From Liopterus haemorrhoidalis (taxonomy: Eukaryota > Arthropoda > Insecta > Coleoptera > Dytiscidae): a DNA stretch of 64,000 nucleotides. This document shows, one piece after another, positions 21,191 to 31,426 of this stretch. The translations under genes were made by a program, and so were the position numbers. The stretch lies in contig OZ020611.1 in the NCBI GenBank assembly GCA_963971575.1, positions 3,286,001-3,350,000 of the forward strand. Reading direction: 5' to 3'. The stretch's first letter is position 1; each line of letters opens with the position of its first letter. A model generated the notes under the pieces. That model ran no database searches. It saw only the letters and a list, made by a program, of their open reading frames with translations, and was not told the DNA's origin.

Positions 21191-21259
21191 CCTAGTATAA
21201 TAAATAATTTTTCAAAAACAAATTCGGTTAAACTACGCCTTAACAGGATTCATCTCACA

Positions 21260-21490
21260 ACCGAAAATTTCAAAAAAATATTTTGTTCAGTTGAATGCAT
21301 ATTTGTTTTTAATGTTCCTGGCATATGTTTTTTGAACCGTCAATAGTTTTATAATGTGTGGGTCAAAGACTTCTACAAGCATGCCAAATTTCAACTTTCT
21401 TGGTTCACTTGTTCTACCGTACAAACAGACAAACACATGTTATAATTTTTCTTTTTTCGTGGTAATGCCTATAAAACCCTAAAAATTGTA
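21260..21490 (+). repeat. Diverged fragment of the AGGGTTTTG family (right half)
   Basis: GGGTCAAAGACTTCTACAAG, CATGCCAAATTTCAACTTTC, ACAAACAGACAAACAC and the right end ATGCCTATAAAACCCTAAAA occur in the same order as in the long copies at 13390-13540, but with many differences. Confidence 0.65.
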
Positions 21491-21683
21491 GAGATTCTGA
21501 TTACACATTTATTTAAAAGTATTTTATTTTCTATTAATAATAATCCCTGTTATTTTTTTATTTATTTCACAATAATGGACACTACAGACATACGTTTTAC
21601 TCAACCAAAAAATAAAATTCAGTAAAGAAATTTGAAACTTTTGTACAAGTATCACTAGTCACCAGATACCATATACATTATAA

Positions 21684-21768
21684 ATAATCGGCAGTCGATT
21701 AATCGGTATCGGCCAATATGGCAAGGTCCATTAATCGGTAATCGGCAATCGGCCAATTTGCTTATGGG
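21684..21768. repeat. ATCGGTAATCGGC-type repeat
   Basis: Repeated ATCGGC and ATCGGT words (GATTAATCGGTATCGGCCAA, then CATTAATCGGTAATCGGCAA). Arrays of this kind are found near the ends of some hAT-like elements. No TIR or target duplication was found here. Confidence 0.4.
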
Positions 21769-22673
21769 TACAACCGAAATTTCAATCAACCCTTTGAGTA
21801 CGCCACTGTTTTCTCATCCAACGAGAAGCCTGTATTTTCCTGAGTGTGGCGACGAGTTCACAATATTTTATGAAAACACTCAGTATTAAAACAAGTATTC
21901 CGCAAAGTTAAAAATTTTATATGTGGTTTTAAAAGAATATTACAAACATAGAAATGCTAATGTAGAATATGAAATAAACCAAAAAATAAATTTAAATTCA
22001 AAAAATGATGAGTTGAATGGAGTTTTTTTTTTTTTTAGTAAAGTAAACACTTTCAACACGGCAGTTTTTAGGATTATGGAGAATATAACACATACACGAG
22101 AATTCTAATGTAGAAAACTGATTTAAGAATCAAATGTAAGAGATTTAGAAATGGGAAAACTTTATATAATCCAAATAGCTTTTTTAAAACAATACGTGAA
22201 GAAGAGAGCATTTTATTTAGAAGATATCGCGAAGGTAATACAAAGTTAGTATCATGATAATAACGAATCAGCTATTAATGTCCAATACTGAACGTAGGAT
22301 ACACGATAACTTGCTCAACGTATTTTGAGAACCACTAGTCGAAACAAAAATTGCTTCGCTCATTAATATTTTCTTATAAAATGACAATTGTTTTCTAATT
22401 TAATCAACAACGTAGCTCTTATAGTTCTAAAGCAATTGTTCTCAATCAATGTGCCGCGGCACTTTAGTGTGCCGCGAGATGTTTGTTAGTGTGTCGCCAG
22501 ATTTTTTAGAATAACTAAAATACTCGTTGACAGAACGGTAACTTAGAAAAAATTGAATCTATTGAAAAACATCGCTATGAGAAAATTACCAATAATTATT
22601 GCCGACTAATAATTATTGAGCATTAATTGGAGCAAAATATTGAAAAATATTTTCCAACTTTACAAATGAAACC

Positions 22674-23178
22674 GGTGGCGAAGGAAGACCTCCGCTAGAC
22701 CCTCCCATAAAAAAAATAATAATAAAAAAAAGTACATAATTTTTTTTTTTTAAATTTAAAAAAAGATTTATGTAAATCTTCAAACATACATCAAATTATG
22801 TCCAATACAACTTTTTGTCCAAGGCTTGGTTTACTAGTTACGAATTTTTTTAAATTTTAATGTTTAATAACTTCCGTTTCCGGTTTCGGATTTTAATAAA
22901 AAACAATAGGGTTCTTTCCAGTTATTAGGAGAATTTTTTAGTACCAAAACGAACTCTTTAAGTTAAACCGTTTTTGAGTTATCGTGTATACACACAGACA
23001 CACAGACACACAAACACACACACACACACAGACACACACACATACGGACGGCACTTCGAAAATAGGTTTTTTGGATTCCCTGGACCATAAAACGTGGTCA
23101 CCAGTCAAAATATCGACATCGAAATTTTTCGCGATTACAATACTTGCCTCTTATATATTAAGGTCGGGCAAGTAAAAA
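22674..23178. repeat. Copy of the left half of the 16.2-kb foldback element
   Basis: Runs from GGTGGCGAAGGAAGACCTCC to CGGGCAAGTAAAAA and follows 16241-16742 nearly word for word, including the CACACAGACACACA microsatellite and TTTTTTGGATTCCCTGGACC. The foldback half is absent, so either this is a solo form or the two copies differ by a later insertion. Confidence 0.8.
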
Positions 23179-23234
23179 TTTGACTGGGTCTGAAATTCAT
23201 TTTTAACATACGATACATCAATATTCGAATTGAC

Positions 23235-23549
23235 AATGAATGAAGAGGAAGAACTTATTTGAGTCTCTAGTAACAGAAATCTGAAATTATAATAAAACAT
23301 TCAGATATATTGTTGGATTTCTTTTCAAGAAGATTTTCCAGCCATACCAAGAAAAGCATTAAATGTCTTACTACAGTTTGCAACGTCGTATTTATGTGAA
23401 TTTGGATTTTCGGCTTTAATGAATATAAAATCAAAAAAAAAAGATCAAGACTAGTAAATGTGGAACATGACATGAGAGTTGCATTGTCCGCTCTCCGACC
23501 AAATATAACTGAAATTGTTCAAAAGCATCCAGCTCATATTGCCCAATGA
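23235..23549 (+). pseudogene. hAT transposase C-terminus (dimerisation domain)
   Basis: Reads IPRKALNVLLQFATSYLCEF, then GFSALMNIKSKKK. A one-base slip in an A-run follows, then RSRLVNVEHDMRVALSALRP and NITEIVQKHPAHIAQ with a TGA at 23547. The ATSYLCEFGFSALMNIKSKKR pattern is the hAT C-terminal dimerisation region found in ZBED5- and SCAND3-like proteins. The BED finger and catalytic core are missing. Confidence 0.85.
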
Positions 23550-24138
23550 TATGCAATTAGTTTGCTGTGCTATTATGAAAATTAAACAGTGAATAATTTC
23601 AACTTCTAAAGAAATTTATAATTTCTTTTCTTAAGTCAGTATAGTTGATGTTTGTTTCCTTTTTGTATGATTCAAATTGAGGCATCCATGGCGTTTAAAT
23701 TTGGTAACAAGCCTCTATATTGTAGAAGGATTCGGATAAGTATCACTGAACATAGCAGAAACTTCTCTCAAACTCATTTGAGAATTGTCCTAAGTTACAA
23801 GCATGATTTTTTTTTTCACTTCTGTGCATTTTTTAACGAAAAAGATACATTTAAATCGCCTATGTTGCAAATTAAAAGAATTGTGGCAATTGTCGCAATT
23901 TCCGCAACATGTCGAAATTTCACATTGCTGTCAGATTTCAATTACCATAGTGACGATAATACCTATATTGCAGGAAATTCACTGTAATATTTTACTGAAT
24001 TAAATTTTTTGTTTATTGTTTCATGTTTAATTATTTTTTTATTATTTATATGTTACCATTTTTTAAGTTTTTTTTCTATATGTTTTTCTATTTTGTTTGT
24101 TCTATATGTATTTATTAATTATTAGTAAAATTTATGTA

Positions 24139-24544
24139 CAGTCTGTTCCAAACGGTTAAGCGGAACTAGATTTTGCAATCTAGTTACTTTCATCGTTTAA
24201 ATCGTGCCTTTCGGCCGTTTTGTTTAAGCTTTGTAAATCATACTTACAATAAACAATTTTGGTTAGGGTTAATATCATTTTAAAAAGTAATTTTCTTTAT
24301 ATTTTGATTTTTTGTGTCATTCTTAATACAAATTTCCCATTTATTTATTTTTTTGTCATTAAAATATCTAAAAAAAATATTTAATTTTGACATATGTCAT
24401 TCGTTTCCATGGTTTCATTGTTGGAATTTTAAATTTTGACATCCCAACATGAAAAATGAAATAACCCAAGCAAGATCCCTTCTCGAGACAACCTAAAAGA
24501 ACTAAATTCCCAATTAGTTCCGCTTAACCGTTTGGAACAGACTG
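24139..24544. mobile_element. TA-flanked MITE (copy 2)
   Basis: A 406-base inverse copy of 8535-8941. Left end CAGTCTGTTCCAAACGGTTA; right end is its near-perfect complement; TA at 24137-24138 and 24545-24546. The outermost 20 bases are better matched between its two ends than in copy 1, which has point changes in the right TIR. Confidence 0.92.
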
Positions 24545-24570
24545 TATTATATGTACCGACATCAGTAAGC

Positions 24571-24921
24571 TTAGGGTGACCATTTTCTTAAGAAGGCAAT
24601 GCGGGACGGAGCAAAAAAAGGTCGCCACTTCCCAAATATAAGTGAAGAGCAAAAAAAAGGTTCTCACCTCCCAAATCCAAGTGAAGAGCAAAAAAAAGGT
24701 CCTCACCTCCCAAATCCAAGTGAAGAGCAAAAAAAAGGTCCTCACCTCCCAAATTCAAGTGAAGAGCAAAAAAAAAGGTCCTCATCTCCCAAATCCAAGT
24801 GAAGAGCAAAAACAAAAGGTCCTCATTTCCTCAAATACAAGTTACAATGCGGGACTTTTGCGGGACAAAATGTTAGAATGCGGGACAGTCCCGCAAAAAG
24901 CGGGAAGAATGGTCACCCTAA
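24571..24921. mobile_element. TTAGGGTGACC MITE with internal minisatellite
   Basis: TTAGGGTGACCAT on the left and ATGGTCACCCTAA on the right are inverted termini. GTAAGC directly precedes the left end and directly follows the right end, a possible 6-base target duplication. Near the right end are GCGGGAC words and a GGGACAGTCCC palindrome. Five 39-40 base units (GTGAAGAGCAAAAAAAAGG...CTCCCAAATCCAA) start at 24642, 24681, 24720, 24759 and 24799. The several reading frames here are artefacts of the tandem repeat. Confidence 0.8.
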
Positions 24922-25319
24922 GTAAGCTTATTAAAAATACCTTGGTGTTCTGTCAAAATTTTAAATAACTAAATGTGTTCCGCTGGAGAAAAAAGATTGA
25001 GAACCACTGTTCTAGTGATAGCAGTAGTGGACAAATTAAAGTGAACATTCTGTATTATTTTTACAATCAACGCAGAAAGTACTGTAGATTGAACCCATAT
25101 TATTTTTTATTTATGTTAAACACTAGTGAGTTAAAAAAGACAACATTTATTATTGTGCTAACTCTGGCCGTGTTGCGTATGTTATGAAACTATGTTGGAA
25201 AAACATTTTTTCATTGCGTAAGAATGTAACGGTACATCATACGGGTATTCTCGTAGTTGGAACAAACCTATATTCATTAGGATGTAATAAACTCTTAAAA
25301 CTTTTGATTGTGTACTTAC

Positions 25320-25499
25320 ATTTTCCTGGACCATAAGAAGAGTTTGTTTGCTTGGTTCGTGAGCTCCAGCATTGATGATAAGTCTTCTCATAGACTCACG
25401 GATCATGGGCTGGATGGAGGAGTTGACGGTACTGTTGTCCAGAAGAACTGCAGAACCAGCCAGGCCAAGCAGGAAACCAAGCACTTGGGTTGCGATGAA
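25320..25499 (-). CDS. Tetraspanin, internal exon (TM3 and start of large extracellular loop)
   Basis: Tetraspanins are four-pass membrane proteins that organise other membrane proteins into microdomains. This 180-base exon has a polypyrimidine tract and acceptor (TTTTTATTTGTTTTTACAG) just above 25499 and a consensus donor GTAAGTA at 25319 downward, both in phase 0. Its 60 codons read FIATQVLGFLLGLAGSAVLL, the hydrophobic third membrane segment, then DNSTVNSSIQPMIRESMRRL and IINAGAHEPSKQTLLMVQEN, the first helix region of the large loop. The next exon should open with the CCG motif of the loop; it is not found in this window. Assignment rests on this pattern and on memory of insect tetraspanins with an NSSIQP and HEPS loop. 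Which paralogue it is cannot be told. It is the only exon here that looks like a working host gene: no stop, good splice sites, no repeat signature. Confidence 0.78.
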
Positions 25500-25675
25500 C
25501 TGTAAAAACAAATAAAAATCATATCAATTCAAAATTATATTCCATAAATGAAGTTTTAGCAGCATCAAACAATTTCGTACAATAATTATTATTCAGTATT
25601 ATAAGAAGACTACCATGTCTTTATAAATTATTTACTAAAATGGTATTGCGTCGGATCAGTAAAAAAGCAACGAGT

Positions 25676-26272
25676 ACAATATAACTATATACTTAGCATT
25701 TATCGACTTCGAAAAGGCATTCGACTCCATCGAACATGATTTATAAAGCATTGGAAAAAAGCAAAGTAGAAAAGAAATACATTGAAATTATAAAAACACA
25801 TCTATGAAGAAAATTACGCAAGAATCAAACTTGAAACAGCAACACCTACTTTAAGACTACGGCGGGGTGTGCGACAAGGCGATCCTTTATCTCTAAACTT
25901 ATTTACTTGTGTACTTGAACATATCTTCCGCGAGTTGGAGTGGGGAAACAAAGGTATTGCAATAAATAAATAGAGGCTCACAAATCTTCGGTTCATGGAT
26001 GGATATAATTCTCTTTTGCAAATCTGTTAGAGAACTAGAGAAAATGATCATTTCACTTAACGTCCAATGTGAGAAAACAGGATTAAAAATGAACAAAAAC
26101 AAAACTAAAGTCATGACAAATGGACAAAAGGAAAACATCAGCATACATGGAAATAGTTTGGAACATGTAGAAGAAATAATATACCTCGGGCAACCACTAT
26201 CTTTCAAAAACAGGGACAAGGAAATAGGAAAAAAGAGAAGCTCAAGGGTGGAAGAAATTCTGGGCAATTTCT
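25676..26272 (+). pseudogene. RTE-type LINE reverse transcriptase fragment
   Basis: Reads LAFIDFEKAFDSIEHD, a frame break, then KKYIEIIKTHL, RLRRGVRQGDPLSLNLFTCV, LEHIFRELEWGNKGIAI, then LRFMDDIILFCKSVRELEKM with FMDD in place of FADD, CEKTGLKMNKNKTKVMTNGQ, and IIYLGQPLSFKNRDKEIG. The GVRQGDPLSP and KTKVM words are those of the endonuclease/reverse transcriptase of RTE-like LINEs. It has stops and shifts and is truncated at both ends. It lies about 180 bases from the tetraspanin exon, on the opposite strand, in what is probably an intron. Confidence 0.85.
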
Positions 26273-26670
26273 AGGAATTTTACGTGATCCTGGTTGGCGA
26301 AATCATTTCTGCGTAGTGTTATTAATATTTGTTGGACCTTATCTAGGTTTAGCGATAGTTTATTGGTATCAAACCAGTATTTAGCTTTTGTCTAACGTAG
26401 ATACACTGCGTGAAAGGGCGTTAGTCAGGGAGCGCGATTTGAAAACCAACGTTGTGTCGTCAACATAGAATATACTAGTTTGATCCGTCGGGAAGTTGTT
26501 AATATATATGCGGAACAGTAAGGGACCAAGAATGGAACCCTGTGGGACCCCTATATTAACGGTCAGGAGATCAGATTTATGGTCTTTAGCTAACATTTGC
26601 TGTTTCCTTTCCTGTAGGTAGGATTCTACTAGTTTGCCACTGCCAACATCAAAGCCATAATCAAAATAAC
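26273..26670 (-). pseudogene. Jockey-like LINE reverse transcriptase fragment
   Basis: Minus-strand reading: a YFDYGFDVGSGKLVESYLQE segment, then SDLLTVNIGVPQGSILGPLL, FRIYINNFPTD and FYVDDTTLVFKSRSL with an intact YVDD catalytic box, then stops. It abuts the plus-strand RTE-type fragment tail to tail. Only the fingers-to-palm region survives. Confidence 0.82.
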
Positions 26671-26805
26671 CGCGAGAGGCGTTGTATTAGAGCTGGTAAA
26701 TATTAAATAAATCATGGTTCGGACAAATCTAGATTCGGCGTCGATTAAAAAAATGTGCTGTATGCTTGTGAGCAGAGTGTGCATCTACATGATTCGGTTG
26801 AAATG

Positions 26806-26862
26806 TTTCGCAGACCGGCAGGAATTTTCTGCGGACCGCTAACCATGGGTTGAAGAACACTG
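26806..26862. mobile_element. hAT terminus (partial)
   Basis: GCGGACCGCTAACCATGGGT followed by TGAAGAACACTG is the complement of a hAT end (CAGTGTTCTTCAACCC), with CTCTAGAA, a typical hAT target octamer, directly outside. The other end was not found. Confidence 0.55.
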
Positions 26863-26870
26863 CTCTAGAA

Positions 26871-27838
26871 GAGCAGTAAATAGTTTCGTGGAAATTTTAT
26901 CTTCCTGTCTCACTCCTTGTTCAACTTTGATTACTTTTAATCTGACATGAAGTACAATACTAGATATTGATTTAGTGCCGATGTATTCTATTATCTGGTT
27001 GTAGCGATAATCTTATCTGTAATCATTTAATGCTGCTAGTATTGACCAGAGTTCAATATGAATAATATACTTTGTATAAATAATTTTTCTACAAAGTATA
27101 TTAAAAGAAAAAACCCTAGAATTCCACGAGACGTAGAGAAATATTTTGATATGTCACTCCATAACACTTTGTTTACATTTTATTAATTCATTATAATGTT
27201 CTGCCATTCAGGCTTTTAAATTTACTGGTTTTTCAGTTAGGTACTCAACTTCTTGTTAAATTCTTTACTTAATTCGAATGATTCATTCGAACAAGTAAAT
27301 TTTTCATTCTTCTGTATCCTATTCAGGGTGGATATATCCTTTATTTTTAAAGTTTTTCGACATACGAACTTAATAATACTGGTCAGCACTTGAGAACATT
27401 TTCCGGAAAAAGTGCTTGACGTTCCATTAACCACTCAACTTTCTTGTAAAGCTGCTGCTTGCTGCTTACTGCTTGCTGCAGCTTCGTGCAATTCACTCTA
27501 CACAGTCACACGAATTTCCTTCTTACTATAGGATTTCTTTCAATTCAAGAATAGCAACTAGTTAAAACCTATTCATAACAAATCATTCTCTGGATTTTTG
27601 GTTTTGAATAGTTGTTCTTGTATAGCAGTGTACGGAAATTGTGTTCTTATTTCCACTTATGACTGACTGAAACAACTTGAAAAGATAATTATGAGCAATT
27701 TTAATGAATTCTTTTTCATGATTGTTCTATAATCTACGCAAAATAGTATCGTATTGTCACGTGAGTATTTTGGCGTAAAAGCAACTTCCTGGTTTAAAAA
27801 TACATTTTATTAAATAAATGTTATTAGCAACTATATAC
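26871..27838. other. No gene seen
   Basis: AT-rich, apart from a GCTGCTTGCTGCTTACTGCT simple run at about 27453-27482. No family resemblance in the 65-residue frame at 27237-27434. Confidence 0.45.
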
Positions 27839-28104
27839 AGGGTGTTTGTTTGAAACGGGGCACCCCGAAAATCTCCTTTATTTGTAAAAATACAAAAAAA
27901 TTTCAGAACAAAAGTTAAACTAGACAAAAAAGCCCATCTGAAGATAAGAATTCTGAGGCACCTCCGGTGTCACAGGAAATGATGTCAACTTTTGATCTAG
28001 CATAGGGAATCGATAATTTTATATTTTTTCCCTAAAAGTACATTAAATTAGCTTTACAATGACACCAAAAAATCATATTTTTATGTTAACCATTTATTTA
28101 CAAA
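27839..28104 (+). repeat. Possible left end of the 28.1-kb transposon
   Basis: CAGGGTGTTTGTTTGAAACG preceded by TATA is plausibly the terminal repeat of the Tc1/mariner-like element whose transposase follows. A related GAAACGGGG word occurs at the end of the element at 34394. No matching right end was found. Confidence 0.35.
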
Positions 28105-28464
28105 GATGATTTACCACTTGCTGATAGGATAGGAATGTGGTTCCAACAAGATGGAGCACCAGCTCATAACGCTAGAAACGTGTGTGCCTATTTAAATGGC
28201 CAATACCCAGATAAATGGATTGGAACACATTCACTTAATCCCTGGCCTGTACGATCGCTGGAACTCACGCCATTGGATTTTTGGGGGTATTTAAAAGATA
28301 GAGTGTATCGGACAACACCAACGACGATAGAAGATTTAGAAGAAAGGGTTAGAAGTGCAATCCGGGATATCCAAGAGTGTTCTCTTATAAGGGCGATGGA
28401 AGAGTTTTTATTAAGAATGAGAAAATGTGTGGACAATAATGGTAGTTTAATCGAACATTTGTAA
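28105..28464 (+). pseudogene. DD41D-type transposase C-terminus, second family
   Basis: Reads LPLADRIGMWFQQDGAPAHN, then LNGQYPDKWIGTHSLNPWPV, RSLELTPLDFWGYLKDRVYR and a C-terminal helix ending IEHL. The second catalytic Asp (QQDGAP) and the last (TPLDF) are 41 residues apart. The usual SPDL reads SLEL and an FFLW segment is shortened. It is clearly related to, but distinct from, the four-copy DD41D family. The N-terminal two thirds are absent. Confidence 0.82.
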
Positions 28465-28747
28465 TTTTTTTTTTTTTTTTTGTAAAATAATTGTAAAAAG
28501 TAATAGTTTTTTTTTTCTAAATAGTCAAATAGTTTATTTTAGAGATATTTTGTTTCTTTTTTTATTGTTTCCAAAGCTTGCTACGTTCAACTTTGTAAAA
28601 CTTATGTTGATTATTATTTTGTAAATAAATGGTCACTAATAAAAACGAAGAAACTAAATTTATCACTGTTCCTTATTTAGGTGACCTAAGTATTAAAATT
28701 TCGAATAAACTTAAAAATAATAATAAAAATATAAAAATCGCCTTTAA
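28465..28747. other. T-rich spacer
   Basis: Poly-T runs and AT-rich sequence, no feature seen. Confidence 0.5.
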
Positions 28748-29333
28748 TAAATAAGCAGAACTGCCGCTACTGGAGTGCAACGAATCCGAAACGCAAACAT
28801 CAGAAACCCCTACATTCGCCTAAAGTGACCGTATGGGCTGCGATGTCGTCGCGAGGAATTATCATCCCTTATTTTTTTGAAGACGAAAGGGGGCGTGCAG
28901 TTACAGTGAATTCAGAGCGTTATGTGGAGATGTTAGACAACTTCTTGGTACCTGAACTGCAAAACTTTCCTGGCTATAACCAAAGAACATGGTTCCAACA
29001 GGACGGAGCAACTTCACACACGTCCAATATGTCTCTGCCACGTGTTCGTGAAATTTTCTCAGGCAAATTGATTTCCCGGAGAGGTGACATAAATTGGCCT
29101 CCACGCAGTACAGATTTAACCCCTATGGACTTTTTCCTATAGGGTTATCTTAAATCTAAAGTTTACGCCAATAAACCGACTTCACTGGCGCATTTGAAAG
29201 AAAATATCCGTCACGAAATGGCAGCCATCCCTGAGTCCACCTGCCGAGACGTCAGAAGTAATTTACTGTTCGATTAAATGAGTGCCGAGAACGCGAGGGT
29301 CTACATTTAGACGATATTATTTTTAAGAAATAA
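28748..29333 (+). pseudogene. DD41D transposase C-terminal half
   Basis: Reads from NCRYWSATNPKRKHQKPLHS through WFQQDGATSHTS and PPRSTDLTPMDFFL. The Trp codon after FFL is TAG. Near the end, a one-base change after CRDV shifts the frame. The first catalytic Asp is lost with the 5' part. Confidence 0.9.
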
Positions 29334-29436
29334 ATCCCCAAAAAGTGTATTTTAATAATTAATAAACATTTTTTCTATATACGGCTTACTTTTTTAATCG
29401 ATCCACTAAATATAAAATTTCTTTTGAGACACCTTG
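28748..29436 (+). mobile_element. DD41D element, 5'-truncated (copy 2)
   Basis: Starts abruptly inside the transposase (AAATAAGCAGAACTGCCGCT) and ends with the family terminus ...CTTTTGAGACACCTTG followed by TA at 29437. The left half and left terminus are missing. Confidence 0.9.
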
Positions 29437-29438
29437 TA

Positions 29439-29960
29439 CTAATGACTAGTGTATTAATCCAATTTTGTAATTGTGAAATTTGTTTGATTATGAAGGAAAA
29501 CTTTACATATAACTTTAAGTACAGAAAACGATATCCAATTAAACCGTGACAAAATGTATCTATATGGATATTTTAAAGCATAGTTCCGGAGAGCTGGCCT
29601 CGAGAGTTGGTTGTGCGTTTAGTCAGAAACGTCCAGTCTTTAATATAATCTAATATATGACATTAAATAAGTGTATTAATTAAATCCCCTATATTGCTAT
29701 TTACAGAAACAAAATGAAACTTGAAACTCGACCCATAAATTCTATGAAATTAAATTAACACTGCCATATTCCTTAATTGAGAAACGAAATGAATATATGG
29801 ACACACGAATTTAGATATATACAGTGGCTCAACTAATAACTTCAGGACTTTTTTGTTGAAATATTCAGCAAATAATTTTTACATCAAGAAAATAATTGGT
29901 TCACTATAATGTACTTAGTTATAAGTTCTTATTGCCTGGGTGACGCTTAGGGCTGAATAG
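29439..29960. other. No gene seen
   Basis: AT-rich spacer; no coding or repeat signal recognised. Confidence 0.5.
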
Positions 29961-30071
29961 TAAGGGCCGGTTTCTGAAAGCTTATCCAAGTTTAATTTTT
30001 TGGTTAAACTCGGTTACAATTTAGCAATCCCATAAGTACCATAGCAACCATATTCTAACTATTTTGGAATT

Positions 30072-31300
30072 TACCACACAAGCTATTTTGGAATTTCTTC
30101 TCGAAATATCCAGATGTTTTGAAGCTAAAGAGTTTTGCTTATCTACTTTCTTGGATTTACGCAAGGCTTTTGACTGTGTATCGCATGATATATTGCTAAA
30201 CTTGCCATGTACGGTTTCAGTCACAGTAGCTGTTCACTTATAGAATCGTATCTAACAAACAGAAAACAGTTTGTATGTATAAATAATTCTAAGTCAGATT
30301 CGCTCAATATTATTTATGGAGTACCGCAGGCTTCAATTTTAGGTCCATTACTATTTTTAATTTATTTCAATGATTTCTCTTCTGCTATTGAGACGAAATC
30401 TATTTTATATGTCGATGATACGACCCTTATAACAAGATCATTGTCCCTGGAACACATGCAACATGTTTCTAGTGTTAATTTATCTAAAGCAAAAGACTGA
30501 TTTCTATCAAATAAATTATCATTAAATGAGGAGAAAACACAAAATTTACTCATAACAACAAAAAATCATAACTATAATAATCCGGATTGCATTAAATTTT
30601 TAGGAGTCCATATTGATCCTCATTTGATATGGGACCATCACGTTGCCCATATATGTGGGAAATTGTGCAAAACCATTACAAGGGATGTTTTATTAATTAC
30701 GTATTTTGCGTTATTTCAGTCGCACATAGCATACGCTCTTTTAGCATGAGGACACTCTGCCTCTGCTGAAAGAGTTTTTAGACTACAGAGGCGTGTAATA
30801 AGAGTGATGGGGAGTGCATCTTATAGAGCCGATTGTAGGTTACTCTTTAAAGAATTTAGAATCATGACACTACCATCACTTTTTATCTATCACTGTTTAG
30901 TATATGCCCATCAAAACCTAAATTCTTTTGTCTCTTATGAAGATGTTCACAAATATGACACAAGTAATAAATCAAATACTTATCCCAATTTTACACGAAT
31001 AAATAAATCAAGATATAGCATTAACTATTATTCTATAAAGTTTATGAATTTGTTACCAGTTTCCACTAAAGAATTAAGTTCAATACAATTTAAAAAAACA
31101 ATTAAAAACTTATTGACTGAAAACCCAATGTATAGTTTTAAGGAATTTTTTGAACTTTATTTATAACTTCTGTGTATCAATTATTATTTTGTAATTAATT
31201 CATGTTATTGTAATTTATCTGATTGATTGTCCATTAATGATTATGTATTGTATGTGGACAATAAATAAATATTATTATTAAATATTATTATTATTATTTT
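30072..31300 (+). mobile_element. Jockey-like LINE (family A, copy 2)
   Basis: 5'-truncated LINE with an ATAAATATTATTATTAAAT tail at about 31261-31300, the same tail design as copy 1 at 2141-2165. It lies inside the Harbinger-like MITE. CTATTTTGGAATTT is present twice at the 5' junction (about 30058 and 30081), possibly from the integration. Confidence 0.85.
30085..31166 (+). pseudogene. LINE reverse transcriptase, broken
   Basis: Reads FLLEISRCFEAKEF, STFLDLRKAFDCVSHDILL, then after a shift NSKSDSLNIIYGVPQASILG, LLFLIYFNDFSSAIETK and ILYVDDTTLITRSLSLEHMQ with an intact YVDD box. A stop follows, then TKNHNYNNPDCIKFLGVHID in another frame, LFQSHIAYALLA and a stop, and finally the tail frame 30804-31166 (YRADCRLLFKEFRIMTLPSL, NLLPVSTKELSSIQFKKTIK). 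The palm sequence GVPQAS departs from the usual GVPQGS. Confidence 0.87.
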
Positions 31301-31426
31301 GTTATAGTTAACTAAGCTTTCAGAAACCGGCGCTAAGTTCTCTAGACATGTGCCACTATATATAAATTCCACGTGATCATCGTTGAATTTCAACTAGTAT
31401 GGTTAATCTAGTAGGTTTAAACAGGT

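Larger units (their letters stand above)
22433..25009 (+). mobile_element. hAT element containing three nested insertions
   Basis: The left terminus CAATTGTTCTCAATC and right terminus GATTGAGAACCACTG match as inverted repeats at 13 of 15 positions, the CAGTGGTTCTCAACC type typical of hAT. The flanking octamers TTCTAAAG and TTCTAGTG agree at 6 of 8 positions. A GTGCCGCGGCAC palindrome lies just inside the left end. The interior holds a transposase C-terminus (23235-23549), a GGTGGCG repeat (22674-23178), a TA MITE (24139-24544) and a TTAGGGTGACC element (24571-24921). Confidence 0.8.
29964..31333. mobile_element. Harbinger-like MITE split by a LINE
   Basis: GGGCCGGTTTCTGAAAGCTT on the left and AAGCTTTCAGAAACCGGCGC on the right are inverted termini with a single mismatch. 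TAA lies directly outside both (29961-29963 and 31334-31336). A 3-base TWA duplication and GC-rich ends are typical of PIF/Harbinger. Only about 100 bases on the left and 30 on the right belong to the MITE; the rest is a LINE. Confidence 0.8.

Noticed and set aside
22984..23175. His/Thr-rich frame
   Set aside because: Comes from the CACACAGACACA microsatellite in a repeat also found at 16.5 kb.
24524..24968. Four overlapping reading frames with repeated peptides (EEQKKGPHLPNPS and similar)
   Set aside because: They arise because the 39-base minisatellite is a multiple of three and therefore open in several frames on both strands.
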